62,831 nt of DNA from Lentilactobacillus kisonensis DSM 19906 = JCM 15041. Its GTDB lineage: Bacteria; Bacillota; Bacilli; Lactobacillales; Lactobacillaceae. Shown here in pieces: positions 7,939 through 17,568 of this stretch; the stretch's first letter is position 1; the number at the start of each line of letters is the position of its first letter. The translations under genes were made by a program, and so were the position numbers. Where the stretch lies: NCBI RefSeq assembly GCF_001434135.1, contig NZ_AZEB01000017.1:1-62831 (forward strand). Reading direction: 5' to 3'. The notes below the pieces were generated by a model. The model was given only the letters and a program-made list of their open reading frames with translations, was not told the DNA's origin and searched no databases.

Positions 7939-8904
7939 TTAATTATTTCTGGTAATTTTGACATTGATGTAATCGGGATCAAAGCCTTTAACATCGTTGA
8001 GCTTACTATCAAGTTCAATTCGCTTAGTCTTAGTCTTCTTAACATCACTTGTATCAACTTCAACCTCGACAGAAGTTAGTTTCTTAAGTTGTGCCTTTGT
8101 GCCAAACACCCGAACCCGCTTAGTAGACGATGTTAGTGTAAAGCTTTCGTTGTCATCAGTAATTCCCTTGGCTTCTAACTTGACAGGAAGCTCCTTACTA
8201 TTTCCGGGTGTAATTGGTAACGTAACGTTTGCCGTTGCCGGCGTAATAACAACATTTACCGTATTTTGCTTACTATCCAAGGCCTCAACAATTGCTTGGC
8301 TATTGATTGAAGACTTGGCATTTTGGGGAACGTTGAGTTGAGCGACAACGGACCGAATTCGGTTAATTTGGTCTGAAGCCCCAGTAATCTTAACGCTCTT
8401 AACGTCAGCCGTTGCATTACCAGCTTGGTAGCCAGAAGCAACGTTTCCCTTAGAGTACTTTACTTGAAGCGGATAACTAACGGTCTTTCTTGGTTGAATA
8501 TCAACCTTTATTTTAGCTGGTTCGAAACGATATCTCAAATCATTATTAAGCCCTTCTTGCTGAATCCTAACGGTATGACTACCCACGCCAAGCTTTGAGA
8601 GATCCGCATATACTTTGAAATTTTGTGTATTGGCGGTCGTCGTAACCAATGCAGATGGTCCGTTCAAATGAATCTTGACCTTTTCTGGATAGCCGGTTAC
8701 AAAATATTTATTACTGTTAACTGTTAAGGACAATGGCACCGAGAGAGTTTTAGCCTTATTCGACGTCAGTTGGGTTGCATTACTGCTATCGTTTACCTGC
8801 GTGGAAGATCCCATTTGGGTACTGCCGACATACATAAATAATAAGATAGCAAAAAAAAGTGACAACAATCGATAGGCCCAGTTATTAAGTAGGAATTTTT
8901 TCAC
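7939..8904 (-). CDS. cdaR: YbbR-domain regulator of diadenylate cyclase
   Basis: Membrane-anchored extracellular protein that modulates CdaA activity. A single N-terminal membrane segment (about 10-27, WAYRLLSLFFAILLFMYVG) is followed by consecutive YbbR repeats with beta-rich composition and the recurrent pattern of VxLxG and SxVxVxGxxxxL elements (KIHLNGPSALV, SVKITGASDQINRI, RVRVFGTKAQLKKL). The gene starts two bases after the cdaA stop, implying tight cotranscription. The order cdaA-cdaR-glmM is conserved in Firmicutes. Confidence 0.93.
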   Translation of the reverse strand: MKKFLLNNWAYRLLSLFFAILLFMYVGSTQMGSSTQVNDSSNATQLTSNKAKTLSVPLSLTVNSNKYFVTGYPEKVKIHLNGPSALVTTTANTQNFKVYADLSKLGVGSHTVRIQQEGLNNDLRYRFEPAKIKVDIQPRKTVSYPLQVKYSKGNVASGYQAGNATADVKSVKITGASDQINRIRSVVAQLNVPQNAKSSINSQAIVEALDSKQNTVNVVITPATANVTLPITPGNSKELPVKLEAKGITDDNESFTLTSSTKRVRVFGTKAQLKKLTSVEVEVDTSDVKKTKTKRIELDSKLNDVKGFDPDYINVKITRNN

Positions 8905-8906
8905 AG

Positions 8907-9749
8907 TTATCGACCCCCTTTAAAGTGGTTTTCAATGAAAGCCGAAATTGTGTTAATTAAGGTTCTATGAGTTTGTTGGGATTCGTCGGTCAGTAATTGA
9001 TCCCGGAAATATTTAAGATAATCATCTTGGGTCATCCCCCGGAGAAGCTCATTATTTTGAGTAATTGACACCTCACCAGTTTCCTCTGAGATAACCACTG
9101 TCATTGCGTCTGTCAATTCAGAAATTCCGACCGCTGCCCGATGTCGAGTTCCAAGTTCTTTAGGGATTAAATTACTTTGAGAAAGCGGAAGATAGGCCGC
9201 CGCAACGGCAACCCGGTTATTTTTGATGATAACCGCCCCATCATGCAATGGTGTATTTGGGATAAAAATATTAATCAACAATTCGCCACTTACTTCGGCG
9301 TCGATATCAATTCCCGTTTCGATATACTCTTCAAGGCCCGTATTCATTTGAATGGTAATCAGCGCACCAATTCGCCGTTTTGACATATATTGAATGGCCT
9401 TATCCAACGATGAAATCATCTTTTTGGCAGCTTCATTTTCCTGCCGCCCCCGTACAAACAGCGATCCGCGCCCAAGATGTTCCAATCCGCGACGAATCTC
9501 TGGTTGGAAGATAACCACAATCGCAATTACCCCCCAATTGATCACTTGGTCCATAATCCAAGAAACCGTTGAAAGACCAATCCAAACACTCACAATCTTA
9601 ATTAGAAGGATAAATACGATTCCCCGAAGGAGCTGAACTGCCTTAGTCCCCCGAACCATTAAGATTAAATTATAAATTAGGAACCAAACCACTAAAATAT
9701 CAATTAAATTTGTAAAATTATGTAATGTAAAAATTCCAGACCAGTTCAT
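8907..9749 (-). CDS. cdaA: Diadenylate cyclase CdaA (DAC domain)
   Basis: Synthesises cyclic di-AMP from two ATP, the second messenger controlling potassium, osmolyte and wall homeostasis. Three hydrophobic segments (about 12-85 in all) precede the DisA_N/DAC domain, which carries the two hallmark motifs: DGA in PLHDGAVII and RHR in LGTRHRAAVG. An open frame reaches 9806, but AAGGAGCG stands correctly before the ATG at 9749 and a TATAAT box (9780-9785) lies inside the extension, so 9749 is the start (280 residues). First gene of the cdaA-cdaR-glmM unit. Confidence 0.97.
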   Translation of the reverse strand: MNWSGIFTLHNFTNLIDILVVWFLIYNLILMVRGTKAVQLLRGIVFILLIKIVSVWIGLSTVSWIMDQVINWGVIAIVVIFQPEIRRGLEHLGRGSLFVRGRQENEAAKKMISSLDKAIQYMSKRRIGALITIQMNTGLEEYIETGIDIDAEVSGELLINIFIPNTPLHDGAVIIKNNRVAVAAAYLPLSQSNLIPKELGTRHRAAVGISELTDAMTVVISEETGEVSITQNNELLRGMTQDDYLKYFRDQLLTDESQQTHRTLINTISAFIENHFKGGR

Positions 9750-9779
9750 TGCGCGCTCCTTAATTAATTTGTCAGCAAT

Positions 9780-9788
9780 ATTATAGCA
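9780..9788 (-). promoter_or_regulatory. Extended -10 promoter of cdaA (TGCTATAAT)
   Basis: A perfect TATAAT preceded by TGN on the minus strand, about 30 bases before the cdaA start. The -35 region is poor, as is usual for extended -10 promoters. Confidence 0.5.
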
Positions 9789-9926
9789 TTCTAACTGCGT
9801 GAACATCTAATCATACCAAATTCCGAAGGATCTTTAAATAAATTATAAAAAATCAATTGATTGCGATTTATTTATAGCATTTGGCTGGTAAAAATAGTTT
9901 AATAATATTGAGGGGAGGTTTGGCTA

Positions 9927-10601
9927 ATGAGTAATCTAAATAAATGGATTGTTCGGGGCTGTTTTGTTATCTGGCTGGCAATCTTATTCATTTATTTAAA
10001 GGAACCTCCATTTAATTTTTTGGTCCTCAATACGTTTTTGGCATACATACCAATCGAATTGAGTTTTCACATCGATACTGGACATCCCAGAAACGGACTA
10101 ATATTTTGGGTATTAATTTTAATTTGGCTATTATTTTACCCCAATACGCCATATTTATTAACTGATTTATTTCACCTGTCCTTGTTAAATCCATACGGGA
10201 CAAATGGTCTGTTGCGGTTAAATGACATCATGTGGTTAAAGTTTTCGCTCCTATTGATATCTACCCTATTCTCCACCATTCTTGGCATGTGGGGTCTTGA
10301 TAAGGTTTCGAAAGCAATTACTGCTCGGTTAAGGGTTCATCAGTTATGGTTTAAACATCTGGTCATTATCTTTTTGACAATCCTAACTTCAATTGGGATT
10401 TTTATTGGTCGGTTTCTTAGAATCCATACCATTTACCTTTTTCTCACGCCAGAGATGTTCATTAGGCCACTTATCAACATGTGGAGCCACCCGGCAATTA
10501 TCTTTATCGGTCTGTTGACGGTCGTTCAGTTAGTATTTTTCTATACATTAAAATTGATTGGCAGTTCCCAATTTATGAATGAAATGCCGTCCAAAAAATA
10601 A
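9927..10601 (+). CDS. DUF1361 family membrane protein
   Basis: Polytopic membrane protein of unknown function, 224 residues, with about six or seven hydrophobic segments. The DUF1361 signature motifs are visible: YPNTPYLLTDLFHL near residue 70 and GRFLRIHT near 160. GGGGAGG lies in front of the ATG. The gene is monocistronic, divergent from cdaA and convergent with the antiporter gene. Nothing here reveals its job. Confidence 0.85.
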   Translation: MSNLNKWIVRGCFVIWLAILFIYLKEPPFNFLVLNTFLAYIPIELSFHIDTGHPRNGLIFWVLILIWLLFYPNTPYLLTDLFHLSLLNPYGTNGLLRLNDIMWLKFSLLLISTLFSTILGMWGLDKVSKAITARLRVHQLWFKHLVIIFLTILTSIGIFIGRFLRIHTIYLFLTPEMFIRPLINMWSHPAIIFIGLLTVVQLVFFYTLKLIGSSQFMNEMPSKK

Positions 10602-10709
10602 TGAATTCGAAAACGATGCAACGAAGGAGCAGGAAAAGTATTCGCTGTCTCCCCTTGCTTTCTACTTCTGAATGCAACATTGCAGAAATGTGGCAATAAC
10701 GTCGTTTCC

Positions 10710-10771
10710 GATCGTATAAGTAAAGGATCCAAATACCCACTTGGGATTTTGGATCCTTTACTTATATGATC
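10710..10771. terminator. Long inverted repeat between convergent genes
   Basis: GATCGTATAAGTAAAGGATC and its downstream partner form 24-base arms with one mismatch (G opposite T), plus a weaker inner stem. It lies between the convergent DUF1361 and antiporter genes and could end transcription from both sides. T-runs are poor, so the terminator call is partly by position. Confidence 0.6.
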
Positions 10772-10806
10772 AGAAACTAACCACGCTTTTCCACTCAGTT
10801 TGTCAC

Positions 10807-12930
10807 CTATTCATTGTTCTGGTAATCCATGATTAACACAGTCTCTGAGTAATTAATATATTGTCTAAGGCGGGCCGCCATTGTCCAATCAATGTTTCCC
10901 TGTTCCAACAAGATTTGAACACCCTCCCGTTCTGCAGCTAACGCCTTGATCCGTAAATGTTGATATTGCATGGTATGATCCTTAATTTGTTGCTTAGAAT
11001 TCTCCTTTGCTAGTTCGATCTGATTTCGATAATGGACGATCAGATGATAAACCGATTGGCCATCAAAACGATTGTTGTCAATATCATCACGAGCAAAGTA
11101 CTTCGACAATTCTTTGATGGCACCCTTAGCTTGTTCACGTTGAACTAAGGCAAGCTCATCAGAAACGTCTTGCCGCTGGTGGCGTTGGATTAACAGTAAC
11201 GATAATCGATTACGCAACCGTAGAAATTGCTGGGTCGCACCATGACCCAATTTGATTTTTCTACCAACGGAATGAATCATTTGGTTTTCAACCCTCTGGA
11301 GCCGAGAATTTGCAATGAGAAACGTTTCCTTTGAAATTTGTTTTGCTTCATATAATGATTGAATAGCAGCCCGTTCACCCCGTAACGCCACCCGTCTTAA
11401 AGCCAGTTCGTCTGAGATGATCGAATCCATTTCCTGCTTATTTTGTAATTTTAGCTCAAGCCGCCGAATTAAAAATTGGTAGTCTAATATGAGATCATAG
11501 GCTTCCTTTTGATTACTAGGCCGGCGTTCCTCTTCAATTCGCTGAACAGCTAATTTCATAATATACAAACGAGCTTCATCTTCAGAGATATAGTGTTCGC
11601 TACCCTCATCCTCAGCATCTTCAATTTCATCCGGATCATTTGTTGAATTTGCTCGAGTTAATAATGGGGCCTTATCTTCAGAAATCAGTGGCAACATGAT
11701 TGTTGCAACCACTAAACTAATAATGATCACGCCCGCTGCAACAAATAGCGCTAATGACCGTGACGGAAAGCCACTGCCATCCTTAACGACCATTGGAATT
11801 GAAAGGACCCCGGCCATGGTAACAGCACCACGAACTCCGGATAATCCGGCTAACAGTGCGGCTTTTAAAGTTGGCATCTCCTTTGTCTTTATCGCGTCAT
11901 TTTTACGAGACCGAATCGTACTGGCAAGCTGATAAGCGTATATCCATACAACTCGGATAACCAGAAGAATTAACCAAGCAACAAACGAAATTCCCAAAGC
12001 GACAAACGTATTAATTTTATCATTTTGAATCACGTTAGTTGTGGCGATTGGTAGCTCAATTCCTAGGATTAAGAAAACAATTCCATTAAGGGTATAAATA
12101 ATAATATCCCAAGTTCGCTCACTCACTAATTTAAGTTCGGGCTGACTACGATCTGGAGCGGTCCCATAAAAATGAAAGACAATTCCAGCCGCCACAACGG
12201 CAATGACACCAGAGGCATACAATATTTCTTCGGTTAAGAGGTAAACAACAAATGGGGTTGTTACCTGAAGAACCGTACTAAAAATCACATCATTAATCCC
12301 TTGTCGATATAACCAATTTTCAATCATCAAAATCACAGCAATGATGACAACTCCGCTTATAAATCCCATAATACTTATGTAGACAAAGTCGATTGCGGCA
12401 GCCTTTAGCGAGAACACACCAGTAACCGTTGCGGCAACCGCATACTTAAATGCAATCAAGCCGCTTGCATCATTAATTAAACTTTCACCGCTAACAATAT
12501 GCAAAATGCCTTCTGGTAACTTTGCTCGTTTTGAAATCGATTGAACAGCAACTGGATCGGTTGGTGATAAGATTGCGGCAAGCGCAAAACTAACCGATAG
12601 TGGCATAGTCGGAATAATAACGTGAAATAGCAGCCCACCAACAATCGTTGTCAAAAAAACCAATGCAATTGCATTAGCCAAAATTGGCCCCCGTAGCTTC
12701 CAAAGTTCTCGTTTCGGAAAACGGCGACCATCGTTAAACAGTAATGGTGCAATAAATAGTAACAAGAACCAGTCAGTTTCCAACGGAATTGTTATTCGGG
12801 TAAATAAAGCAACTCCTAAGCCAATCACAACTTGAATCAGACTAACCGGAACCGCCGGGACAAAATGATCCACGACATTTGAAAAAACGACCAACGCCAT
12901 TAATAAGATAACGGCTTCGAGGATATGCAC
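10807..12930 (-). CDS. CPA1-type Na+/H+ (or K+/H+) antiporter
   Basis: Monovalent cation/proton antiporter of the NhaP/CPA1 family. About twelve hydrophobic segments occupy residues 1-420, with the ion-binding motif SPTDPVAV near residue 125 and GLSGVRGAVTMAGVL near 365. From about 450 a long charged, predominantly helical cytoplasmic tail of some 250 residues (RRLELKLQNKQEMDSII, RLQRVENQMIHSV) follows, as in the longer members of the family. Ion specificity cannot be read from sequence. The start codon lies 13 bases after the murB stop, so both are probably on one transcript. Confidence 0.92.
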   Translation of the reverse strand: MHILEAVILLMALVVFSNVVDHFVPAVPVSLIQVVIGLGVALFTRITIPLETDWFLLLFIAPLLFNDGRRFPKRELWKLRGPILANAIALVFLTTIVGGLLFHVIIPTMPLSVSFALAAILSPTDPVAVQSISKRAKLPEGILHIVSGESLINDASGLIAFKYAVAATVTGVFSLKAAAIDFVYISIMGFISGVVIIAVILMIENWLYRQGINDVIFSTVLQVTTPFVVYLLTEEILYASGVIAVVAAGIVFHFYGTAPDRSQPELKLVSERTWDIIIYTLNGIVFLILGIELPIATTNVIQNDKINTFVALGISFVAWLILLVIRVVWIYAYQLASTIRSRKNDAIKTKEMPTLKAALLAGLSGVRGAVTMAGVLSIPMVVKDGSGFPSRSLALFVAAGVIIISLVVATIMLPLISEDKAPLLTRANSTNDPDEIEDAEDEGSEHYISEDEARLYIMKLAVQRIEEERRPSNQKEAYDLILDYQFLIRRLELKLQNKQEMDSIISDELALRRVALRGERAAIQSLYEAKQISKETFLIANSRLQRVENQMIHSVGRKIKLGHGATQQFLRLRNRLSLLLIQRHQRQDVSDELALVQREQAKGAIKELSKYFARDDIDNNRFDGQSVYHLIVHYRNQIELAKENSKQQIKDHTMQYQHLRIKALAAEREGVQILLEQGNIDWTMAARLRQYINYSETVLIMDYQNNE

Positions 12931-12943
12931 AAATTACCAACTC

Positions 12944-13858
12944 CTATTTTGTCTTTGGGGCTTCACCAATGATTCGAACTTCAGTTTCTAAATGAACGGT
13001 AAATTTATCGAAAACCGTTTGCTGAACATGTTTAATGACGTTAAGATAATCCGTTGCGGTTGCGTGATCAACGTTGACAATAAAGCCTGCGTGTTTAGTG
13101 GATACTTGGGCACCACCAATTTGAAACCCTTGGAGGCCAGAATCATGAATTAATTTCCCGGCAAAATAGCCCTTGGGTCGTTTAAAGACACTCCCACAAG
13201 AAGGCAGTTCAAGTGGCTGCTTAGAAGCCCGTAGCTGATTAAGTCGGTTCATTTCCTTTTGAATCTTATCAGCAATTCCCGTCCGTAATGAGAAAGTTGC
13301 CGACAGCACAATTTGATTATTATCCTGGACACTACAGTGACGGTAACCAAAATCTAATTGGGTCCGGTCGAGATGAATGATTCGATTATCTGGCGTCAAA
13401 ACTTCTGCCCCGACAACCACATCGTCAATATCGCCACCATAAGCGCCCGCATTCATAAAGATTGCGCCACCGACACTACCGGGGATTCCAGCCGCAAATT
13501 CAATCCCTGTCAGTGAATGGCTCTGAGCAGCCTTCGTAACGTCAATCAAAGCAGCCCCTGCTTCTGCGATAATAATATTCTCGTGGGCCGTTATTTTGTT
13601 AATCTTGGTTAAAATGATTGTTAGACCGCGGATACCACCATCCCGAACAATCAGGTTACTAGCATTACCCACAACCGTTACTGGCATATTGTGATCATTT
13701 GCGTATTGAAGCAATTCTTGGCACTGGTTAATTGAAGTCGGCAGAGCCAAGGCATCTGCTGGCCCGCCAGTTAAAGTGTGGGTAAAATTAGCCAATGGTT
13801 CTTTTAATAAAATTTTTATATCAGGATACTCCTGTTTTAAACTTTCATAAATAGTCAT
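12944..13858 (-). CDS. murB: UDP-N-acetylenolpyruvoylglucosamine reductase
   Basis: FAD-dependent reductase completing UDP-MurNAc synthesis for peptidoglycan. The FAD-binding part shows [26 protein letters not shown] and [20 protein letters not shown]. The C-terminal part has [10 protein letters not shown] with the proton-donating Ser region and [15 protein letters not shown], typical of type II (short) MurB. The open frame extends to 13927, but GAGG precedes the ATG at 13858 and the product then begins [10 protein letters not shown] with 304 residues, the family's normal length. Followed closely by the antiporter gene. Confidence 0.97.
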   Translation of the reverse strand: MTIYESLKQEYPDIKILLKEPLANFTHTLTGGPADALALPTSINQCQELLQYANDHNMPVTVVGNASNLIVRDGGIRGLTIILTKINKITAHENIIIAEAGAALIDVTKAAQSHSLTGIEFAAGIPGSVGGAIFMNAGAYGGDIDDVVVGAEVLTPDNRIIHLDRTQLDFGYRHCSVQDNNQIVLSATFSLRTGIADKIQKEMNRLNQLRASKQPLELPSCGSVFKRPKGYFAGKLIHDSGLQGFQIGGAQVSTKHAGFIVNVDHATATDYLNVIKHVQQTVFDKFTVHLETEVRIIGEAPKTK

Positions 13859-14001
13859 TAATTTTTCCTCTGTTTTCAAAACGTATAACTTAATTTTACC
13901 ACGATTAAGATTATCATTGTTACGCAAAGAACTTCCACAGCCGTTTGTTTGTAATTTAATGCAGATATTTGTACAATATCATTATTAATGAGGTGAAAAA
14001 A

Positions 14002-14535
14002 ATGAACTTTGTCGCAATGGACTTTGAAACCGCAAACGCAAAACGTGCTAGTGCCTGTTCATTAGCATTGGTAATTGTCCGCAATAATCAAATCGCTCAT
14101 GAATTTTATTCGCTAATTAACCCAGAAACCGATTTTAGCTGGCGAAATATCAATGTTCATGGCATTCACAGATCTGACGTTGCATTATCGCCAACCTTTC
14201 CAGAGCTTTGGGACCACATTGCCCCACTTTTTGATGCTAATAAACTCGTTGTTGCTCATAACGCATCGTTTGATAATAGCGTTTTAAAGAAGACGCTAGA
14301 ACGTTACGAAATCCAACCACCGCACTACTTGACGCTGGATACACTCAGGACATCCAAACGATTTTACCCAAACTTTGTTAATCACAAATTAAACACACTT
14401 TGTGATAATTTGAACATCGAGTTACACCATCACCACAATGCCTTAGATGATAGCGTTGCTTGTGCAAATATTTTGTTAACGGAGCAACATCAGTTCGGCA
14501 GCAGTGCCCTTAGACAATTTGTGAAGGCGATTTAA
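14002..14535 (+). CDS. DEDDh 3'-5' exonuclease (DnaQ/PolC epsilon-like)
   Basis: Stand-alone exonuclease domain of the DNA polymerase III epsilon type, 177 residues. The three Exo motifs are present: FVAMDFETANAKRASAC (ExoI, DxE), VAHNASFDNSVLK (ExoII) and HHNALDDSVACANIL (ExoIII, HxxxxxD). The Leu/Ala-rich sequence after ExoI is typical of small Firmicute homologues. The open frame starts at 13969, but GAGGTG stands just before the ATG at 14002. The gene is divergent from murB. Role in proofreading, repair or RNA turnover is not known. Confidence 0.93.
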   Translation: MNFVAMDFETANAKRASACSLALVIVRNNQIAHEFYSLINPETDFSWRNINVHGIHRSDVALSPTFPELWDHIAPLFDANKLVVAHNASFDNSVLKKTLERYEIQPPHYLTLDTLRTSKRFYPNFVNHKLNTLCDNLNIELHHHHNALDDSVACANILLTEQHQFGSSALRQFVKAI

Positions 14536-14540
14536 TTCAA

Positions 14541-14728
14541 AAAGAGACTGGGGGAATAGGCGTTTAGATCCCAGAATTTAACGAAGGCGGGCCGTTATTC
14601 CAGGTTTTGGGAATAACGGCCCGCCTTCGTTAAATGGCAGGGATCTGCCGTTTCTCGCAGATTTAGTCAATATAAGCATGGTGATCAAAGTTGCCATTAC
14701 AAATGAAAAGATGACTCCCAGCCTCTTT
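14541..14728 (+). repeat. Extended hairpin element between convergent genes
   Basis: A nested set of inverted repeats. The outer arms AAAGAGACTGGG (14541-14552) and CCCAGCCTCTTT (14717-14728) pair with one G-U. The next pair is AGATCCC/GGGATCT. The core is a perfect 25-base inverted repeat (14577-14601 and 14610-14634) around the loop AGGTTTTG. The stem top ATTCC-loop-GGAAT is like the repeat family elsewhere in the window. It separates the convergent exonuclease and acetyltransferase genes and overlaps the latter's stop codon. It probably acts as a bidirectional terminator and may also be a mobile or structured element. Confidence 0.7.
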
Positions 14729-15218
14729 ATTTACCAGAAACATCCAGAGTCATTTTGAAAACCTGCCGATCATGCTCTAAGAATTGCATCACGTTTTCAA
14801 AACCGATCTTTTTGTAAATATGAACGGCTGGCTCGTTGGTTGCGACAACGGTTAACTCGAGCGTAGTTAACAAACTGTAAGTGATTGCCCAATCAACAGC
14901 AAGCTCAACCAGGTTGCTCCCCAAAGTAACCCCTTGGAAAGCCTTTAAAACGGCCACTCCCAGTTCGCCTGTCTCATCATTGATTCGATCAACGGTCACA
15001 ATTCCTAGTAGTTGGTCATCATTTACGGCCAGTGCCATTAGGTTACTGCAAGATTGATTAATCAGCTTAATTTGCTGGGCTTCCATTTCAACCGTAATTT
15101 CGCTCAAATCAGAATCCACTAAGAAAGTATCCGATTCTTGTTGTAACGTGTTCAACAGTTGTAAGACCTTTTCAGCATCTTCGGGTTCTGCCAATCGGAA
15201 AGTTACTTCATCACTCAT
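14727..15218 (-). CDS. GNAT family N-acetyltransferase
   Basis: Acetyl-CoA-dependent N-acetyltransferase; the substrate is unknown. The fold is recognisable from DEVTFRLAEPEDAEKVLQLL at the N-terminus, the central beta strands LMALAVNDDQLLGIVTV, the acetyl-CoA region GVAVLKAFQGVTLGSNLVELA and the terminal AVHIYKKIGFENV. GGGG stands before the ATG at 15218; a second ATG six bases upstream is possible. The gene overlaps the end of tsaE by a few codons, so it belongs to the ung-pta-tsaE unit. It might be RimI-like by position, but I do not see RimI-specific motifs. Confidence 0.85.
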   Translation of the reverse strand: MSDEVTFRLAEPEDAEKVLQLLNTLQQESDTFLVDSDLSEITVEMEAQQIKLINQSCSNLMALAVNDDQLLGIVTVDRINDETGELGVAVLKAFQGVTLGSNLVELAVDWAITYSLLTTLELTVVATNEPAVHIYKKIGFENVMQFLEHDRQVFKMTLDVSGK

Positions 15219-15690
15219 TGGCATCCCCTATAACTTCGCTTATCATCTTAGCAAAACGCTCCCCTTGAGCTTCAAATGTGAGGGTTCGAACGTTATCGCC
15301 CTGAGAATCATCACGGCGAAAGATTATCCGCAGATACTTTGAAGGCAGCTCATCAGCCACAAACTTCGACCATTCAACCACGTTTACACCGTCACCGTTA
15401 AAATATTCTTCTAAGCCGAGATCGTCGCCGCCACCTTCTTCAAGCCGATAAACATCCATATGATATAGTGGGATCCGCCCATCTTGGTATTCTCGAATAA
15501 TTGTAAAGGTCGGGCTTTTGATTGGTCGAGAAATTCCCAGTTCCTTGGCTAATCCCTTGGTAAAAGTTGTTTTGCCAGCACCAAGATCACCATCAAGCAG
15601 AATTAAATCTCGGGGCTGCAAAAATTGAGCTAGCTTTTCGCCAAGTTGGATTGTTTGATCAGCAGACGTCACGGTTACAGTATTTTTCAA
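15211..15690 (-). CDS. tsaE: tRNA threonylcarbamoyladenosine biosynthesis ATPase TsaE
   Basis: P-loop ATPase of the TsaBDE complex that installs t6A37 in ANN-decoding tRNAs. Residues 1-159 give the compact TsaE fold with Walker A GDLGAGKTTFTKGLAKELG, switch region SPTFTIIREYQ, and LYHMDVYRLEEGG followed by GLEEYF and VNVVEWSKFV. It follows pta and overlaps the downstream acetyltransferase gene. Confidence 0.96.
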   Translation of the reverse strand: MKNTVTVTSADQTIQLGEKLAQFLQPRDLILLDGDLGAGKTTFTKGLAKELGISRPIKSPTFTIIREYQDGRIPLYHMDVYRLEEGGGDDLGLEEYFNGDGVNVVEWSKFVADELPSKYLRIIFRRDDSQGDNVRTLTFEAQGERFAKMISEVIGDANE

Positions 15691-15713
15691 TCGATCACCT
15701 CATAAAAATCAAA

Positions 15714-15756
15714 GTGGGAGGGACATATTTTATAACAATACAGTCCCTTATCCCAC
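15714..15756 (-). terminator. Hairpin after pta
   Basis: GTGGGA and GGGAC pair with GTCCC and TCCCAC around a 17-base loop. It begins 23 bases beyond the pta stop and is followed on the minus strand by TTTGATTTTT, a weak T-tail; partial readthrough into tsaE is likely. Confidence 0.55.
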
Positions 15757-15778
15757 CGTAAATACGACGATCATCTTA

Positions 15779-16756
15779 TTATGCTAATGCTTGAACAGCA
15801 GTAATGATCGCTACTTTATAAACTTCATTTTCGTTACTTCCACGTGATAAATCAGAAACTGGTTTGTTTAATCCCTGCAATAAGGGACCCATTGCTTCAA
15901 AACCGCCCAACCGTTCTGCAATCTTGTAACTAATATTGCCAGAATTTAAATCTGGGAAAATAAAGACGTTTGCTTGTCCGGCAACCTTAGAATCAGGCGC
16001 TTTTTTAGCAGCAACTGATGGTACAAAAGCAGCATCAAATTGAAGCTCACCATCTATTGGAACATTTGGAGCTGCTTGTTGAGCAAGCTTAGTTGCTTCT
16101 TGCACCTTTTCAACCATTTCCCCTTTCGCGGATCCTTTTGTTGAAAAACTAAGCATTGCGACCTTAGGATCAATATCAAAGGCCCTTGCAAAGTCAGCAC
16201 TAACAACGGCAATTTCTGCCAATTGTTCTGCATTAGGGTCAATGTTGATTCCGGAATCTGCAAACAAGAATCGTTGGTCACCTTTTTGTAGAATGAAGGA
16301 ACCACTAATCAAATTAACACCCGGCTTGGTCTTAATAATCTGAAGGGCAGGACGAACTGTATCACTCGTTGCATGAATAGCACCAGATACCATGCCATCA
16401 ACTTTATCCATATAAACAAGCGTTGTTCCAAAGTAGTTTGGATCTTTTAGCCATTCATGAGCCTTGGCTTCGTCAGTCTTACCTTTTCGGCGTTCAACAA
16501 TTGCCTTTGCCATCTCATCGATCTGCTCTTTAGGAAGATGTTGATAATCAATGATCTCAACCCCATCTAAGGTGATATCGGCATTTGCTGCAGCTGCCTT
16601 GATGCCGGCTTCAGTTCCCAGAACAACTGGTTTTAAAACATTTTCTTTCGCCAGCCGACTAACAGCACCGAGAATCCGTTCATCGGTTCCTTCCGGGAAA
16701 ACAATCTTAATACTGTGACCAGTGAGCTTTTGTTTGAGACTTTCAAATAATTCCAT
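15779..16756 (-). CDS. pta: Phosphate acetyltransferase
   Basis: Converts acetyl-CoA and acetyl phosphate, part of acetate and energy metabolism. The 325-residue length and motifs are those of short class I Pta: VFPEGTDERILGA, DGMVSGAIHATSDTVRPALQ, SFSTKGSAKGEM, DGELQFDAAF and NVFIFPDLNSGNISYKIAERLGG. An open frame begins at 16771 with a TTG, but those codons are the GGAGG binding site, and the ATG at 16756 is the true start. It follows ung by 62 bases. Confidence 0.97.
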   Translation of the reverse strand: MELFESLKQKLTGHSIKIVFPEGTDERILGAVSRLAKENVLKPVVLGTEAGIKAAAANADITLDGVEIIDYQHLPKEQIDEMAKAIVERRKGKTDEAKAHEWLKDPNYFGTTLVYMDKVDGMVSGAIHATSDTVRPALQIIKTKPGVNLISGSFILQKGDQRFLFADSGINIDPNAEQLAEIAVVSADFARAFDIDPKVAMLSFSTKGSAKGEMVEKVQEATKLAQQAAPNVPIDGELQFDAAFVPSVAAKKAPDSKVAGQANVFIFPDLNSGNISYKIAERLGGFEAMGPLLQGLNKPVSDLSRGSNENEVYKVAIITAVQALA

Positions 16757-16818
16757 CAGTCTGTCCTCCAATTACCAAGTAATATTATTTAACAATCCGT
16801 TACTTTTCGATACTCATA

Positions 16819-17511
16819 TTATGAAGTCTGGGTAGCTTTTTCTGGAAGCTGCCAATTAATTGGCGATTCTCCCATTGCCAGCAAAGCTTCATTAGTCTTT
16901 GAAAACGGTTTGGACCCAAAAAAACCACGATTTGCCGACAATGGGCTTGGGTGAGCCGATTGCAGTACAATATTAGTATCCGTATCAATCAGCGCAATCT
17001 TATCGCGGGCAGCTCGTCCCCAAAGAATAAATACAACTGGTTTTTCGCGAGCCGATAATTTTTTAATGGCAGCGTCAGTTAACTGCTCCCATCCCTTTCC
17101 TTTGTGTGAAAAAGCTTGGCCGTTTCTCACGGTCAGCACCGAGTTGAGCAATAAGACACCTTGCTTTGCCCAGCTAACCAGTGAGCCGTGTTGAACCGGC
17201 TTAATACCGAGATCAGATTGTAGCTCTTTATAAATATTCTGCAATGACGGCGGAATCCTCACCCCAGGCATTACCGAAAAGCTCAATCCTTGAGCTTGAT
17301 GGGGTTCATGGTATGGATCCTGTCCCAAGATCACCACTTTGACCTTACTGAATGGCGTCAACTGAAAGGCTTCAAAAATATGATTCATGTCAGGATGGAT
17401 ATATTGCGTTTTGTATTCAGAAATTAAAAATTGCCGTAATTGCTGATAGTATGCTTTTTCAAATTCCGGTTCTAAAACATCCCACCAGTCATTGTCAATA
17501 AACCGCTTCAT
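16819..17511 (-). CDS. ung: Uracil-DNA glycosylase
   Basis: Excises uracil from DNA at the start of base excision repair. Family 1 motifs are complete: [18 protein letters not shown] with the catalytic Asp, [10 protein letters not shown], and the C-terminal [17 protein letters not shown] with the catalytic His. The 230-residue length is normal. It is the first gene of ung-pta-tsaE-GNAT. One copy of the structured repeat lies about 45-60 bases upstream of its start. Confidence 0.98.
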   Translation of the reverse strand: MKRFIDNDWWDVLEPEFEKAYYQQLRQFLISEYKTQYIHPDMNHIFEAFQLTPFSKVKVVILGQDPYHEPHQAQGLSFSVMPGVRIPPSLQNIYKELQSDLGIKPVQHGSLVSWAKQGVLLLNSVLTVRNGQAFSHKGKGWEQLTDAAIKKLSAREKPVVFILWGRAARDKIALIDTDTNIVLQSAHPSPLSANRGFFGSKPFSKTNEALLAMGESPINWQLPEKATQTS

Positions 17512-17568
17512 TTACAACACCTCATCTTCGATTTTACCATATTCATTTTCAAATAACATCAGCGTAAA

